A stretch of DNA of 61,360 nt, taken from contig JACQFF010000088.1 in the NCBI GenBank assembly GCA_016200205.1, positions 1 through 61,360 of the forward strand. Direction: 5' to 3'. This document shows, piece by piece, positions 9,160 through 18,312 of the stretch. The number at the start of each line of letters is the position of its first letter. The stretch's first letter is position 1. This DNA is from Planctomycetia bacterium. GTDB taxonomy: Bacteria; Planctomycetota; Planctomycetia; Pirellulales; PALSA-1355. Made by a program: the position numbers and the translations under genes. The notes below the pieces were generated by a model that saw only the letters and a list, made by a program, of their open reading frames with translations, was not told the origin of the DNA and did no database searches.

Positions 9160-10101
9160 ATGGGTTTTTCGGATTACGTCCTTTATCGCGTGGCGAAGAA
9201 CTGGCCGTCGCCGATGGCCAAACTGGTCCGCGAACTTAATGCCGAGCCTGGCACCGAAGCCTATGACATGGCCTACGCGCAGCGTCAGTTCGATTGGAAA
9301 GTGCGGCACGGCATGCTCCGCGAAGTGACCGGGCTCGACGTGTTGGAGATCGGAGCGGGACATGGAGGCATTTCTTGTTTCATGGCCGCCGTCGGCGCGC
9401 GCAGCGTGGTGGGCATCGATCTCAACACAAAGCACCTCGAATTTGCTCGCCGATTCGCCAAGTTGGTTTCCGCGCGCTACTCGTCCGATTACGAGTTGCC
9501 GGTTACGTTCGTGGAGATGAGTGCCGACCGGATGACCTTTCCCGACGAGCAGTTCGACCTCGTGCTGGCCGACAACGTGTTCGAGCACTTCGCGGATCCC
9601 GAGGCGGTCATGAGAGACGCCTACCGGGTGTTGCGCCCCGGCGGGGGATTGCTTGTTCCCGTGTTCTCGTCGATCTTGAGTAAATACGGATTTCATTTAA
9701 AGCACGGCCTCAAGCTGCCCTGGGTCCACTTGTTCTTTTCCGAACGAACCATCATTCGCGTGATGCGCCGACTGGCTAAAACGGATCCCAAACTGTTCGA
9801 GCTGTATCCCGGCCTGGCGGACAATCCACAACGCGTCCGCGACCTGCGGCGCTACAAGGATCTGAACGACATTACCTATCGTAAATTCAAAGCGATGGCC
9901 ATGCGGGTCGGTTTTAGTATCGAGTCGTTCTCGCCGTTCGGCACGCGACTCGGCAAAGTCGTGCAACGCATACCGCCGCTGCGCAATTCAAGGATCATGG
10001 ACATCCTATCAACGGGTGCCTCGGCGTACTTGCGAAAACCGGCGAAGGCGTCCACTGTTGGTACCGAGCAACCCACGAGCATCGAGCATCAGATCGCCTA
10101 G
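9160..10101 (+). CDS. Class I SAM-dependent methyltransferase
   Basis: 313 residues. SAM-binding motif I reads VLEIGAGHGGISCFMAA (about residues 62-78), motif II region GIDLNTKHLEFA, and motif IV/post-motif region DLVLADNVFEHFADPEAVM with LRPGGGLLVPVF (about residues 128-170). The substrate is not evident; in this context O-methylation of a sugar in the repeat unit is likely. The C-terminal 100 residues are unusual and not assigned. Start is the ATG three bases after the flippase stop. Confidence 0.85.
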   Translation: MGFSDYVLYRVAKNWPSPMAKLVRELNAEPGTEAYDMAYAQRQFDWKVRHGMLREVTGLDVLEIGAGHGGISCFMAAVGARSVVGIDLNTKHLEFARRFAKLVSARYSSDYELPVTFVEMSADRMTFPDEQFDLVLADNVFEHFADPEAVMRDAYRVLRPGGGLLVPVFSSILSKYGFHLKHGLKLPWVHLFFSERTIIRVMRRLAKTDPKLFELYPGLADNPQRVRDLRRYKDLNDITYRKFKAMAMRVGFSIESFSPFGTRLGKVVQRIPPLRNSRIMDILSTGASAYLRKPAKASTVGTEQPTSIEHQIA

Positions 10102-10123
10102 CGCGTGATTTGGATCAGCAACG

Positions 10124-11683
10124 ATGAGTTCCTCCGCGACGAGTTCTCCCGTGCCGCAAGTTGAACCGGTCAGCTCCGACGTGACGTTGAGCTGGATGGC
10201 CGAGGCGCGGGCAGCCTTGAAATCAGCCCCATGGGTTGACTTGCTCGATTTCGACGGCATCGACACGTTCGACGTATTGCTCTCGCCCCTCTATTTAGCG
10301 GTGCTGAACACGTTGCGCCGAGGTCCGGTCAAACCGGAACCGGCCGCCAAAGCGGTCCTCGGCCAAGTCCGCGATGTCGGATATCGCCTGAAAACGGCCT
10401 TGCGAGAGCGATCCGCCGCCTGGCGATCGGCGCCGGTCCGGCCGTCGGACATTCTTCTGTGGTCGCGCGATGTTACGCACTACGTCAATCTGGTCCCGGT
10501 CGCGGAGGAATTGGACCGGCTGGGGATCAGCAATTGCTTGCTGGCTTGCCAGGCGAAGATCTTCCAAGGGATAAAATCGCGGAATCCCGGGGCGGTCTAC
10601 ACGCTGGGCGCCTGGCCGCGGGTTGTCCGCCGAGCGCGTCGCGAAGGGGCCAAGCGGGTGAAGCAATTGGCCGCTGCCGGTCCCTGGAAGCTACCAGATT
10701 TTCCCGGGGCGCCTGCGGCGGGCGTCGCGCCCGCGCTGCGGGACACCGTCATTGCCTTCTTGCCGTTGGTGAGCGAGACCGTGGCCAACGCCCAAACAGC
10801 ACTCGACGCCTTTCGACCCAAACTGCTGGTCGTCGGCAACGACATCACGTTGGAAGGGCGGGCGGGCTGCCGCGTGGCGGCAGCGCGTAACGTGCCGACC
10901 GCTACGTTCATGCACGGCAACATTGCCGGCAACGAGTTCCTGGCGATGCATTGTGCCGATCGCTTGCTGGTGCACGGTGAAATCCAGCGCCACGAACTAG
11001 CGCGACAGGGCGTGGCGCCCGAGCGAATGGTCGTCAGCGGCGCACCCAATCTGGATCATCGACCGCGGCAAACCGGCCAAATACACCCGCTGCTGCAAAA
11101 GCGCCTGGGGATCCGTCCCCACGACCAGTGGGTTTTGGTTGCCACGAGCGGACCGGGACACCGGATTTCTCACCGCCATCATGGAATCGTCATCGAGCAT
11201 CTCAAGCGGCTGAGTCTGGCGATGCCGCAGGTTCCCGTCGTGGTCAAGCTGCACCGCAAGGATCGGCTCGAGTACTACCGGCAGGCGCTAGAGGACTGCG
11301 GAGGCGCGCGTTTGGTGGTCGTTGCCGAAGATGCATATGGGTTTCCTCGAGACATTTTCGAGTGGTTGCAAGGTTGCAGCGTCATGTTGACGGGCGCATC
11401 GACGGCGGCGGTAGACGCGATGTTGACGGATGTCCCGGTAATTACGATGGATTTTTGCGATGAAATTCGCGAGGCGGATTTTATCGATTTTGGGGCCACG
11501 GCACACGTGACCACGCCCGAGGCGCTCGAAGCCGCGGTGCGCGAAGTCCTCGCCGCCGGGGCCCCCCGCGCGGAAGTGCAATCGCGCGTACAAATGTATC
11601 TGAAAGCGGCATTCCATGCTTTGGATGGCCGCTCGTCCAGCCGCGGAGCGGAGGCGCTTCGCGAGATGATCAGCGCTCGGTAG
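10124..11683 (+). CDS. Putative GT-B-fold surface polysaccharide transferase
   Basis: 519 residues. A Rossmann-like half holds PKLLVVGNDITLEGRAGC, then PTATFMHGNIAGNEFLAMHC (about residues 260-290) and VVSGAPN. The C-terminal half has VVVKLHRKD and SVMLTGASTAAVDAMLTDVP (about 420-440). This layout resembles GT-B enzymes such as capsule/CDP-glycerol glycerophosphotransferases and UDP-GlcNAc 2-epimerase-like transferases. It has no membrane segments. A role in adding the nonulosonate or a polyol phosphate is a guess from context. I do not recognise the exact family. Confidence 0.6.
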   Translation: MSSSATSSPVPQVEPVSSDVTLSWMAEARAALKSAPWVDLLDFDGIDTFDVLLSPLYLAVLNTLRRGPVKPEPAAKAVLGQVRDVGYRLKTALRERSAAWRSAPVRPSDILLWSRDVTHYVNLVPVAEELDRLGISNCLLACQAKIFQGIKSRNPGAVYTLGAWPRVVRRARREGAKRVKQLAAAGPWKLPDFPGAPAAGVAPALRDTVIAFLPLVSETVANAQTALDAFRPKLLVVGNDITLEGRAGCRVAAARNVPTATFMHGNIAGNEFLAMHCADRLLVHGEIQRHELARQGVAPERMVVSGAPNLDHRPRQTGQIHPLLQKRLGIRPHDQWVLVATSGPGHRISHRHHGIVIEHLKRLSLAMPQVPVVVKLHRKDRLEYYRQALEDCGGARLVVVAEDAYGFPRDIFEWLQGCSVMLTGASTAAVDAMLTDVPVITMDFCDEIREADFIDFGATAHVTTPEALEAAVREVLAAGAPRAEVQSRVQMYLKAAFHALDGRSSSRGAEALREMISAR

Positions 11684-11747
11684 TGTATAGGCCCAGGCAA
11701 GTGCGAATGTTCGATAGATCACCCGCTTATCGCATCAGGAAGAGCCT

Positions 11748-13718
11748 ATGTGCGGCATCGTAGGCCTTTGGAATGTCTCGAACGAACGGCCGCTCGAGAC
11801 GGTCTCGACCATGCTCGATGCCATGCGGCATCGAGGCCCTGACGGTCGCGGCACGCTGGAGTACATCGGCGGCGCCGCCGGCATGGTCCGCTTGGCCCTG
11901 GTCGATCTTTCGGACCGAGGGCAGCAGCCGCTCTGGTCCAACGACCGCCGGGTAGCCGTTTTGTTCAATGGCGAAATATACAACTTTCGGACCGAGCGCG
12001 ACCGCTTGGAAAAAGCCGGCTACCGTTTCCGCACCACCACCGATACCGAAGTCGTGCTGAACTTGTATCTGGAGCGCGGCTTGGAATTCTACGAACGGAT
12101 GCGGGGCATGTACGCGGTGGCCATTTTCGATTGGCGGCAGTCGGCGGCCGGCGGGTTGCCCGTGATGGTCCTCGCGCGCGGACCGCTGGGAATCAAGCAT
12201 TTGTACATCGCTCACCCCAATGGCGATCCGCAACAAGTGATCTTTTCGTCAGAGATTCGGGCGATGTTGGCCTCGGGCCTGGTGCGGGCGGAGATTTCGA
12301 CCGAAGCCCTGGCCGGCTACTTGGCCCGCGGTTTCGTGCTGCAGCCCGACACGATGATTGCCGGCGTGCGAATGCTTGCGCCGGGGACATTGGAACGCTA
12401 CGCGCCGGGCGAGCCGATGTTGCGCAAGCGATTCTGGCGCATGCCGCCCTATGCGCCCCGCAAGGAAACGTTGGACGAGGCCGGCGATCGCCTGCGGGCG
12501 GTGCTCAACGAAAGCGTGGCCCTGCACGCCATGGCCGATGCGCCGATCGGTGCCTTCTTGAGCGGTGGCGTTGACTCGACGGGCATCGTGGCCCTGATGC
12601 GGAAGCATATTTCCGATTTGCGGACATACACCGTCAAGTTTCCGGATCTGGCCGGCGAGGACGAAGTCAAGGAAGCGATCGCGGCAGCCCAGGTTTACGA
12701 TTGCCATCACACCGTGGTCGAGGTTTCCGCGCGGGAAGTGCGCGACGTGTTGCCCCGATTTGCCGGTGACTTGGACCAGCCCTCGGCCGATGGGTTCAAC
12801 ACATGGCTGATTTCGCGGGCCGCGGCGCGCGACGTCAAAGGCGTTCTATCGGGTGTCGGGGGCGACGAATGGTTCGCCGGCTACCCGGTGACGCGCCGCA
12901 TGGCGCGTTACGGTTCGACCGCTTCCGGTCAGGCGCAGATGGCCGCGGGACATGTGGCAAACCTCTTCGTTCCGTGGCTGCCGCAGGGCCGTTTGCGCGA
13001 GCGCGTCGAGAATCTTGCCACGCGCCGCAGCGCGCTGGCGACGTGGCTTCAAGGCCACACGGTTTACCACGAGAGCCTGGCGCGGCAGATGGCTGGGCTG
13101 CCCTGCAATGATGGTTTGCAGGACGCCAAATTCGCAGCCATTTTGAATCAGGATTGCGACGATTGGACCAAGGAATCGCCGGTCGGGCTTTCGTGCCTGC
13201 TCGACACGCGCGTGTACATGATCAACCAATTGTTGCGAGATTCCGATGCTACCAGCATGGCCCACTCGTTGGAATTGCGCGTGCCATTTGTCGATCTGGC
13301 GCTGGTCGCGTTTTCGCGTAGTTGCGACGATGAATTCAAGCTTCGGTCCGATGGCGGATCGAGCAATCGCTATTACGGCAGTGGGTCGAAACGCGTCTTG
13401 ATCCATGCCCTGCGCGATTTGCTGCCGCTGTCCATTTCCAACCGCCAGAAAAAGGGCTTTGCACTTCCGTTCGACCTTTGGATGCGGGGCGAGCTGGCCC
13501 CATTGGTCGAAGACACTTGCGGTACCGAGGCCGTGGCCCGTCGAGGGTTGGTCGATCCGCAAATTGTCGCCGCCATTCGGAAAAACGCCCGCGCCGGCGT
13601 CCCAGGCATTACCTACCCGGGACTTTGGACTTTGATGATCTTCGAATTATGGTGTCGGGCCGTGGTCGATAAATATCGGCAACCGGCGGTCGCGGACTAC
13701 GTGATCGGGGTTAAATAG
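11748..13718 (+). CDS. asnB: Glutamine-hydrolysing asparagine synthase-like amidotransferase
   Basis: 656 residues, standard AsnB length. The N-terminal class II glutaminase domain begins directly with MCGIVGLW, so Cys2 is the nucleophile after removal of Met, and RHRGPDGRG and FNGEIYNFR follow. The synthetase domain carries the ATP-pyrophosphatase loop FLSGGVDSTGIVAL at about residues 270-283. AGGAAGAG precedes the ATG. AsnB-like enzymes inside polysaccharide clusters often amidate sugar acids rather than aspartate. A nonulosonate or uronate carboxylate made by this cluster is a reasonable target, but ordinary asparagine synthesis cannot be excluded. Confidence 0.9.
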   Translation: MCGIVGLWNVSNERPLETVSTMLDAMRHRGPDGRGTLEYIGGAAGMVRLALVDLSDRGQQPLWSNDRRVAVLFNGEIYNFRTERDRLEKAGYRFRTTTDTEVVLNLYLERGLEFYERMRGMYAVAIFDWRQSAAGGLPVMVLARGPLGIKHLYIAHPNGDPQQVIFSSEIRAMLASGLVRAEISTEALAGYLARGFVLQPDTMIAGVRMLAPGTLERYAPGEPMLRKRFWRMPPYAPRKETLDEAGDRLRAVLNESVALHAMADAPIGAFLSGGVDSTGIVALMRKHISDLRTYTVKFPDLAGEDEVKEAIAAAQVYDCHHTVVEVSAREVRDVLPRFAGDLDQPSADGFNTWLISRAAARDVKGVLSGVGGDEWFAGYPVTRRMARYGSTASGQAQMAAGHVANLFVPWLPQGRLRERVENLATRRSALATWLQGHTVYHESLARQMAGLPCNDGLQDAKFAAILNQDCDDWTKESPVGLSCLLDTRVYMINQLLRDSDATSMAHSLELRVPFVDLALVAFSRSCDDEFKLRSDGGSSNRYYGSGSKRVLIHALRDLLPLSISNRQKKGFALPFDLWMRGELAPLVEDTCGTEAVARRGLVDPQIVAAIRKNARAGVPGITYPGLWTLMIFELWCRAVVDKYRQPAVADYVIGVK

Positions 13719-13771
13719 CACGTTCGCGCGCAACCCGAAAAACCGAGCCAGTCAAACGGATCCTGTTTGAT

Positions 13772-15481
13772 ATGTCACCGGCTTCTTCGAACGCGGGTGC
13801 ACCGGCAAGTGGAACTTCGGCCACCGTGCTTGCCCGGCCGAGCATCCTGCAAAACTTGCGTGCGACCGTGCGCGAGTTGACGGCATTTTGCTTCCGCGAA
13901 AAACACTGGTTCGCCTGCATGTTCATTTTCGTCCTGGTTTGGACGATTGAGCTGTATGTCGTTCAGGCCATCACGCTGGTTTACCCGAATGATACGGGAG
14001 CCAAATTCGCCTTCTGGGCACCGAAGATCCGCTTTCTGCTGGACGTGCTGTTTATTTCGGCCCTGACGGCCTGGTTGCGGAGGCGCTGGCTGTTGCCGTT
14101 GGTAACCGGGTCCTTTTTCATTTATCTGGGACTGATCACATATCATCAGTATTTCCTGCGGCCACTGTCGCTGAGCACGATCCTGTCCACTTGGCGCGAA
14201 GGGCTGGTGGTCGGCGGTTTTGCGCTGGATCTGTTTCCGAGGCGTGCCGCGTTATTCCTCGTTCTGGCGCTGGCGGCCCAAATCGCCGCCCTCGTGCTGT
14301 CGCGAAAAGTCTCGCTGCCTCGTCGTTGCGCTTGGCTCGGCGGCGGCGTGTTGACGGCCCTCTATGCCGGAGTGTATTTGATCGCCAATCATTTCGATCC
14401 TTTGGAATACATTCAAACCACGCGCGGCGTGGGGCGGGTCGGCGAAATCCGCGGCTACCTCGGGCCCTGGTTCGCGGAATGGTATTACCTCCGCGACGAC
14501 CAGGTCTTGCAGCAAGCCATCGAGCGGCGAAAAGTGCGCTACGACAGGCTGACTCCGCGCGAGGCGAACATTCCCATTCGCAAGCACCTCGCGATCGTGC
14601 AGGCCGAAAGTTTCGATTTCAATATCCTCGACTATCGGGCCAACGGGCAGGAAGTCACCCCGTTTCTCAATCGACTGCGCGAGATGTCGATGTTCTACCG
14701 GGTCCAGGCGGTCCATTCGAACGGCTCTTCGGACGCGGACTTCGTGGCTCTCAACGGCGTGATTGGCTCGACGCACAAGAACACGTACAAAATTCACGGT
14801 TATCCCTATGGCGATAAATCGCCTACCACGCCGCAACTCTTGGCTCGCTGCGGCTACGCGACCTATAGCTTTCACGGCAATAGCGGCGAATTTTATGACC
14901 GCCGGACGGCGTACGAGAAAATCGGGTTCGAGCAGTTCTATTTTCGAGAGGAGTTGGAGAGTCAGTTCGGGCTTAAGGGCGACCGCTGGGGGATACATGA
15001 CAAAGAGGTATTGACTCGCTCGGCGCAAATGTTGCGCACGGCCACGACTCCCACCTGTCATTTCGTAATTACCCTGACCACTCACTTTCCCTATACATTG
15101 TTGGCTCGGCACGAGACGGAAATCTTTCCCGACGCGCGCAACACGTATCAAAATTACATGAACAACATGCGCTATCTCGACAACTGTTTGCGCGACTACA
15201 TCATCGCGCTGGGCAGCGGTACGACCGTTATGATCTATGCGGACCACCCCACCGAGGATGGGTACGAGGATTTTACGCCTGATCGGGATCGGGCCGGTGC
15301 CCGCGAATTCATTCCTTGCTTCATCTACGATACCGACGAAGAGTTGAGCAAGATACAACAGACGCGCAGTGATCCGATCGCAACCGACGGCTCTTTGAAT
15401 TTGGCCGATATGATCAATTATTTGCGTGGCCAAATGATGCGCTCGTGCAAGCCGGCCGAAGCTGCCCCGGCCGGTCAGTAG
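13772..15481 (+). CDS. LTA synthase-like membrane phosphotransferase (sulfatase/alkaline phosphatase superfamily)
   Basis: 569 residues. About five membrane segments occupy the first 210 residues, then an extracytoplasmic sulfatase-fold domain. LtaS-type landmarks are in order: HLAIVQAESFDF (about 275), SNGSSDADFVALNG (about 316-329, nucleophile position), TYSFHGNSGEFYDRR (about 365), FVITLTTHFPY (about 430) and MIYADHPTED (about 488, metal ligands). LtaS uses Thr as nucleophile; here the equivalent reads Ser in GSSDADF. Such enzymes transfer phosphoglycerol or phosphoethanolamine onto surface glycans. It is followed by a fused nucleotidyltransferase-kinase that could make a phospho-donor. 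Ordinary sulfatase activity is less likely because no CxPxR motif is seen. Confidence 0.83.
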   Translation: MSPASSNAGAPASGTSATVLARPSILQNLRATVRELTAFCFREKHWFACMFIFVLVWTIELYVVQAITLVYPNDTGAKFAFWAPKIRFLLDVLFISALTAWLRRRWLLPLVTGSFFIYLGLITYHQYFLRPLSLSTILSTWREGLVVGGFALDLFPRRAALFLVLALAAQIAALVLSRKVSLPRRCAWLGGGVLTALYAGVYLIANHFDPLEYIQTTRGVGRVGEIRGYLGPWFAEWYYLRDDQVLQQAIERRKVRYDRLTPREANIPIRKHLAIVQAESFDFNILDYRANGQEVTPFLNRLREMSMFYRVQAVHSNGSSDADFVALNGVIGSTHKNTYKIHGYPYGDKSPTTPQLLARCGYATYSFHGNSGEFYDRRTAYEKIGFEQFYFREELESQFGLKGDRWGIHDKEVLTRSAQMLRTATTPTCHFVITLTTHFPYTLLARHETEIFPDARNTYQNYMNNMRYLDNCLRDYIIALGSGTTVMIYADHPTEDGYEDFTPDRDRAGAREFIPCFIYDTDEELSKIQQTRSDPIATDGSLNLADMINYLRGQMMRSCKPAEAAPAGQ

Positions 15482-15503
15482 GCCAGAAACCGAAATCCAA
15501 AGC

Positions 15504-17168
15504 ATGCAGGACAAGCGGGACAGTAGCGGTCAAAAAGCGCCGGCGCATAGTCCAGCGGACGCCAAGCGGATTGCCGAAACCGTGGTGCTCATTCCCGCGG
15601 CGGGTCGAGTCGCCGAGGGCGTCATGGCGCTTTCGAATATCGGTTGTCCAGCCATGGTGCCGGTGGCCGGCCGGCCGGTCATCCATTGGACGCTAAGTTA
15701 CTTGCGGTCCTTGGGTCTGCGGCGGTTCGTGATCGCCGTTTCGCGCCGCGGCATGTTCGTCGAAGATTTCGTGGAATGCTCTTTCGCCCATGACAGCGAA
15801 ATCGCCTTCATTGTCCCCTCGTCCGACGGCGGTGTCGGCCGCACTGTGCTCGAATTGGCCGAACATGCCCAGGGCAGCTCAGCGCTGGTCGTGTTGGGTG
15901 ACACGCATTTTCAATTTACCGACCCGGACATTCTGTTGCGCGACGAACCGGCCGTTCTGGTGCAGCCAGTCCAGGATTCCTATCGCTGGTGCACGGCCCA
16001 AACCGACGCCGAGGGCATCGTCACGGCGCTCCACGACAAAGAGCCCGACCTGGCCGGACCGCTGCAGGCACTGATCGGCGTTTACTATTTTCCGGATTTG
16101 TCGCAACTCCGCGCCGCCGCCCGCGCCGCGGTTCGCGCCGTCCCGGCCGGCGATTGGCTCGATTGCGGCAACCCGGACCGCCAGGCCAGTTCGCATCGCA
16201 CGTTGTTGCAGAAGCGAGACTTCAACGAACTCTCGATCGATAGCGTGATGGGCACCATCACCAAGCGCAGCCGCTACGTGGAAAAATTCCTCGACGAAAT
16301 CAACTATTTGCGACTCTTGCCGCCGGACCTGGCCGTGCTGTTTCCGCGGGTGACGGGCTATTCCACCGACTGGCAAGATCCCTGGCTGACGTTGGAGTAT
16401 TACGGCTATCCCACTTTGGCCGAGGTGTTCGTATTCGAAAACGTCGACCCGGGCATTTGGGAGCAGGTGTTCGTGCATCTGCGAGACATTTTACTGCAAG
16501 GATTCATGCGCCACCGCCGGCCGCTCGGCCCGGGCGTGCTCGAGGAAATGTACTTGGGCAAAACCCGCAAGCGGTTGGAAAACATGACCGCGCCCCGCGA
16601 ACTCCTCGAGTTGGTTCAGCATCCCGGGCCGGTCGTGATCAATGGCCACGAGGCGCCGAATATTTCGGGTCTGTGGAGTCGATTGGAAAAGGAAGTCGAT
16701 CGGTTGGCCGAAAACGTGCAGGGTTCGGTCGTGCACGGCGATTTGTGTCTCTCGAATATTTTGTATGACTTGCGTTCGCGGATTTGCAAGCTGCTCGACC
16801 CGAGAGGCAGTTTCGGCGCGTCCGGCATCTACGGCGATCCACGTTACGACGTGGCCAAGCTGTACCATTCGATTTACGGACTGTACGATTTCATTACCAA
16901 TGATTTGTTTCATGTTTCGATAAACGGGTCGCGGGTCGATTTGGAAATTCGCTCGCGGCCGCAACATCGGCAGATTCAAGAGCGGTTCGAAAAAGTATTT
17001 TTTGCCGAGTTCGACCGCCGCGAGATTTTACTGATCACCGGGTTGTTATTTGCCAGCATGCCAGCCTTGCACTACGACGCGCCGCGGCGGCAGATGGCGA
17101 TGTATGCCCGGGCGCTAGAGCTATTCGGCGAGCTCTTTTTGCCGGCCTATGCCGAGCACCAGGCGTAA
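15504..17168 (+). CDS. Fusion of a degenerate sugar nucleotidyltransferase and an APH/choline-kinase-like kinase
   Basis: 554 residues in two parts. The first 240 have a nucleotidyltransferase layout: IPAAGRVAEGVMALSNIGC, PVAGRPVIHW and LVVLGDTHF. The usual GxGTR and PK signatures are degraded (PAAGR and CPAMVPV), so the pyrophosphorylase activity is in doubt. The second half (about 250-554) has a protein-kinase-like phosphotransferase core with HGDLCLSNILYD at about 411 (catalytic Asp and metal-binding Asn), LLDPRGSFG at about 432 and YGDPRYDVAKLYHS. This recalls LicC-LicA or MurU-AmgK pairs (sugar or choline kinase plus nucleotidyltransferase). The two following genes overlap or abut it closely, forming a set. 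Confidence 0.75.
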   Translation: MQDKRDSSGQKAPAHSPADAKRIAETVVLIPAAGRVAEGVMALSNIGCPAMVPVAGRPVIHWTLSYLRSLGLRRFVIAVSRRGMFVEDFVECSFAHDSEIAFIVPSSDGGVGRTVLELAEHAQGSSALVVLGDTHFQFTDPDILLRDEPAVLVQPVQDSYRWCTAQTDAEGIVTALHDKEPDLAGPLQALIGVYYFPDLSQLRAAARAAVRAVPAGDWLDCGNPDRQASSHRTLLQKRDFNELSIDSVMGTITKRSRYVEKFLDEINYLRLLPPDLAVLFPRVTGYSTDWQDPWLTLEYYGYPTLAEVFVFENVDPGIWEQVFVHLRDILLQGFMRHRRPLGPGVLEEMYLGKTRKRLENMTAPRELLELVQHPGPVVINGHEAPNISGLWSRLEKEVDRLAENVQGSVVHGDLCLSNILYDLRSRICKLLDPRGSFGASGIYGDPRYDVAKLYHSIYGLYDFITNDLFHVSINGSRVDLEIRSRPQHRQIQERFEKVFFAEFDRREILLITGLLFASMPALHYDAPRRQMAMYARALELFGELFLPAYAEHQA

Positions 17169-17176
17169 GAAGTACG

Positions 17177-17584
17177 ATGCGAATTTGTATTGATTTGGAT
17201 GGCGTGGTTTGCCGCTTGCGCGAGCCGAGCCAAGACTACGCCGATTTGGAGCCGGTGCCGGGCGCGGTCGAAAAACTGCGACAATTGCGCGCCGCCGGCC
17301 ATTACATCATCATCGCTACGGCGCGGCACATGAAAACTTGCGACGGCAACGTGGGCCAGGCGATTGCACGTCAGGGCGGTGTCACCTTCGAGTGGCTGGC
17401 GCGCCACGGGATCGAATACGACGAAATTCACTTCGGCAAGCCGCACGCGCAGATTTATATCGACGACAACGCGCTGCGCTTCGAGTCATGGGGTTCGATC
17501 GCCGGCGATGGCTCGACGTTGCCGATGAGCACCGAGCAGCGCCAGGCCGCCGAACGAGCCCGCGAAAATCCCCGATCGCGATGA
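17177..17584 (+). CDS. Small HAD-superfamily phosphatase, capsule-biosynthesis type
   Basis: 135 residues beginning RICIDLDGVVCRLRE, the HAD motif I with two Asp nucleophile/acid residues (DLDGV). HYIIIATARHMKT supplies motif II (Thr), and HFGKPHAQIYIDDNA has the Lys of motif III and the DD of motif IV. It is a cap-less, short member, as found in many capsule and LPS loci beside nucleotidyltransferases. It probably removes a phosphate from a sugar phosphate made by the neighbouring fusion protein. Its stop overlaps the next start as ATGA. Confidence 0.85.
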   Translation: MRICIDLDGVVCRLREPSQDYADLEPVPGAVEKLRQLRAAGHYIIIATARHMKTCDGNVGQAIARQGGVTFEWLARHGIEYDEIHFGKPHAQIYIDDNALRFESWGSIAGDGSTLPMSTEQRQAAERARENPRSR

Positions 17585-18312
17585 ACATCGTCATGCCCAT
17601 GGCCGGCCGCGGCAGCCGCTTCGTTCAGATTGGCATTAGGACGCCCAAACCCTTGATCGACGTGCGCGGCAAGCCGATGTACGCCTGGGCGACCGATGGG
17701 TTGCCCCTATCGCTAGCTCGACGTTTGATTTTCATTTGCCTTCGCGAACATTTGGACGACTTGGCCCTTGCGCGGGACATCAAGTCGCGATATGCTCGCT
17801 ACAATCCGGCGATCATCGCCTTGGACGAGGTCACCCAGGGCCAGGCCTGCACGGTGTTGGTGGCTCGCGCGTTGATTGAAAATGACGAGCCCCTGTTGAT
17901 TTTCAATGCCGATACGTACTGTCCCACCACGTTGGTCCAGGCGCTAGAGGCTCTTGGGCCGAATGTCGACGGGGTGCTGGATGTGTTTAGCGCGCCGGGT
18001 GACAAGTGGAGCTTTGCCCGGATCGATGAGGGGGGCCGCGTGCTGGAAACGGCGGAAAAGCGGCGCATCTCCGAGTGGGCGACCACGGGCTTGTATTATT
18101 TTTGCCGGGGACGCGATTTCGTGCGGCATGCCGAGGCGATGATCGCGGCCGGCGAACGATCGAACCAGGAGTTTTACGTCGCCCCGGTCTACAACCGCAT
18201 GATCGCGGCGGGAGCCAACATCCGCGCCAACATAGTCGATAAAGTCTGGGTCCTGGGCACGCCCGAGGACCTGGCCCACTTCGAACGGGAATGTCCGCTA
18301 TCCACTCGATGA
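17581..18312 (+). CDS. Sugar/polyol-phosphate nucleotidyltransferase
   Basis: About 243 residues. The N-terminus MNIVMPMAGRGSRFVQIG and TPKPLIDVRGKPM is the complete nucleotidyltransferase signature, with the Arg and Lys that are missing from the fusion protein two genes upstream. FNADTYCPTTL near residue 105 gives the metal-binding Asp. NVDGVLDVF, TGLYYFCRGRDF and EFYVAPVYNRMI follow as in this family. ATG 17581 overlaps the phosphatase stop (ATGA); the longer frame upstream is out of context. It may carry the catalytic load for the trio, with the N-terminal half of the fusion protein acting as a partner or relic. Confidence 0.88.
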   Translation: MNIVMPMAGRGSRFVQIGIRTPKPLIDVRGKPMYAWATDGLPLSLARRLIFICLREHLDDLALARDIKSRYARYNPAIIALDEVTQGQACTVLVARALIENDEPLLIFNADTYCPTTLVQALEALGPNVDGVLDVFSAPGDKWSFARIDEGGRVLETAEKRRISEWATTGLYYFCRGRDFVRHAEAMIAAGERSNQEFYVAPVYNRMIAAGANIRANIVDKVWVLGTPEDLAHFERECPLSTR

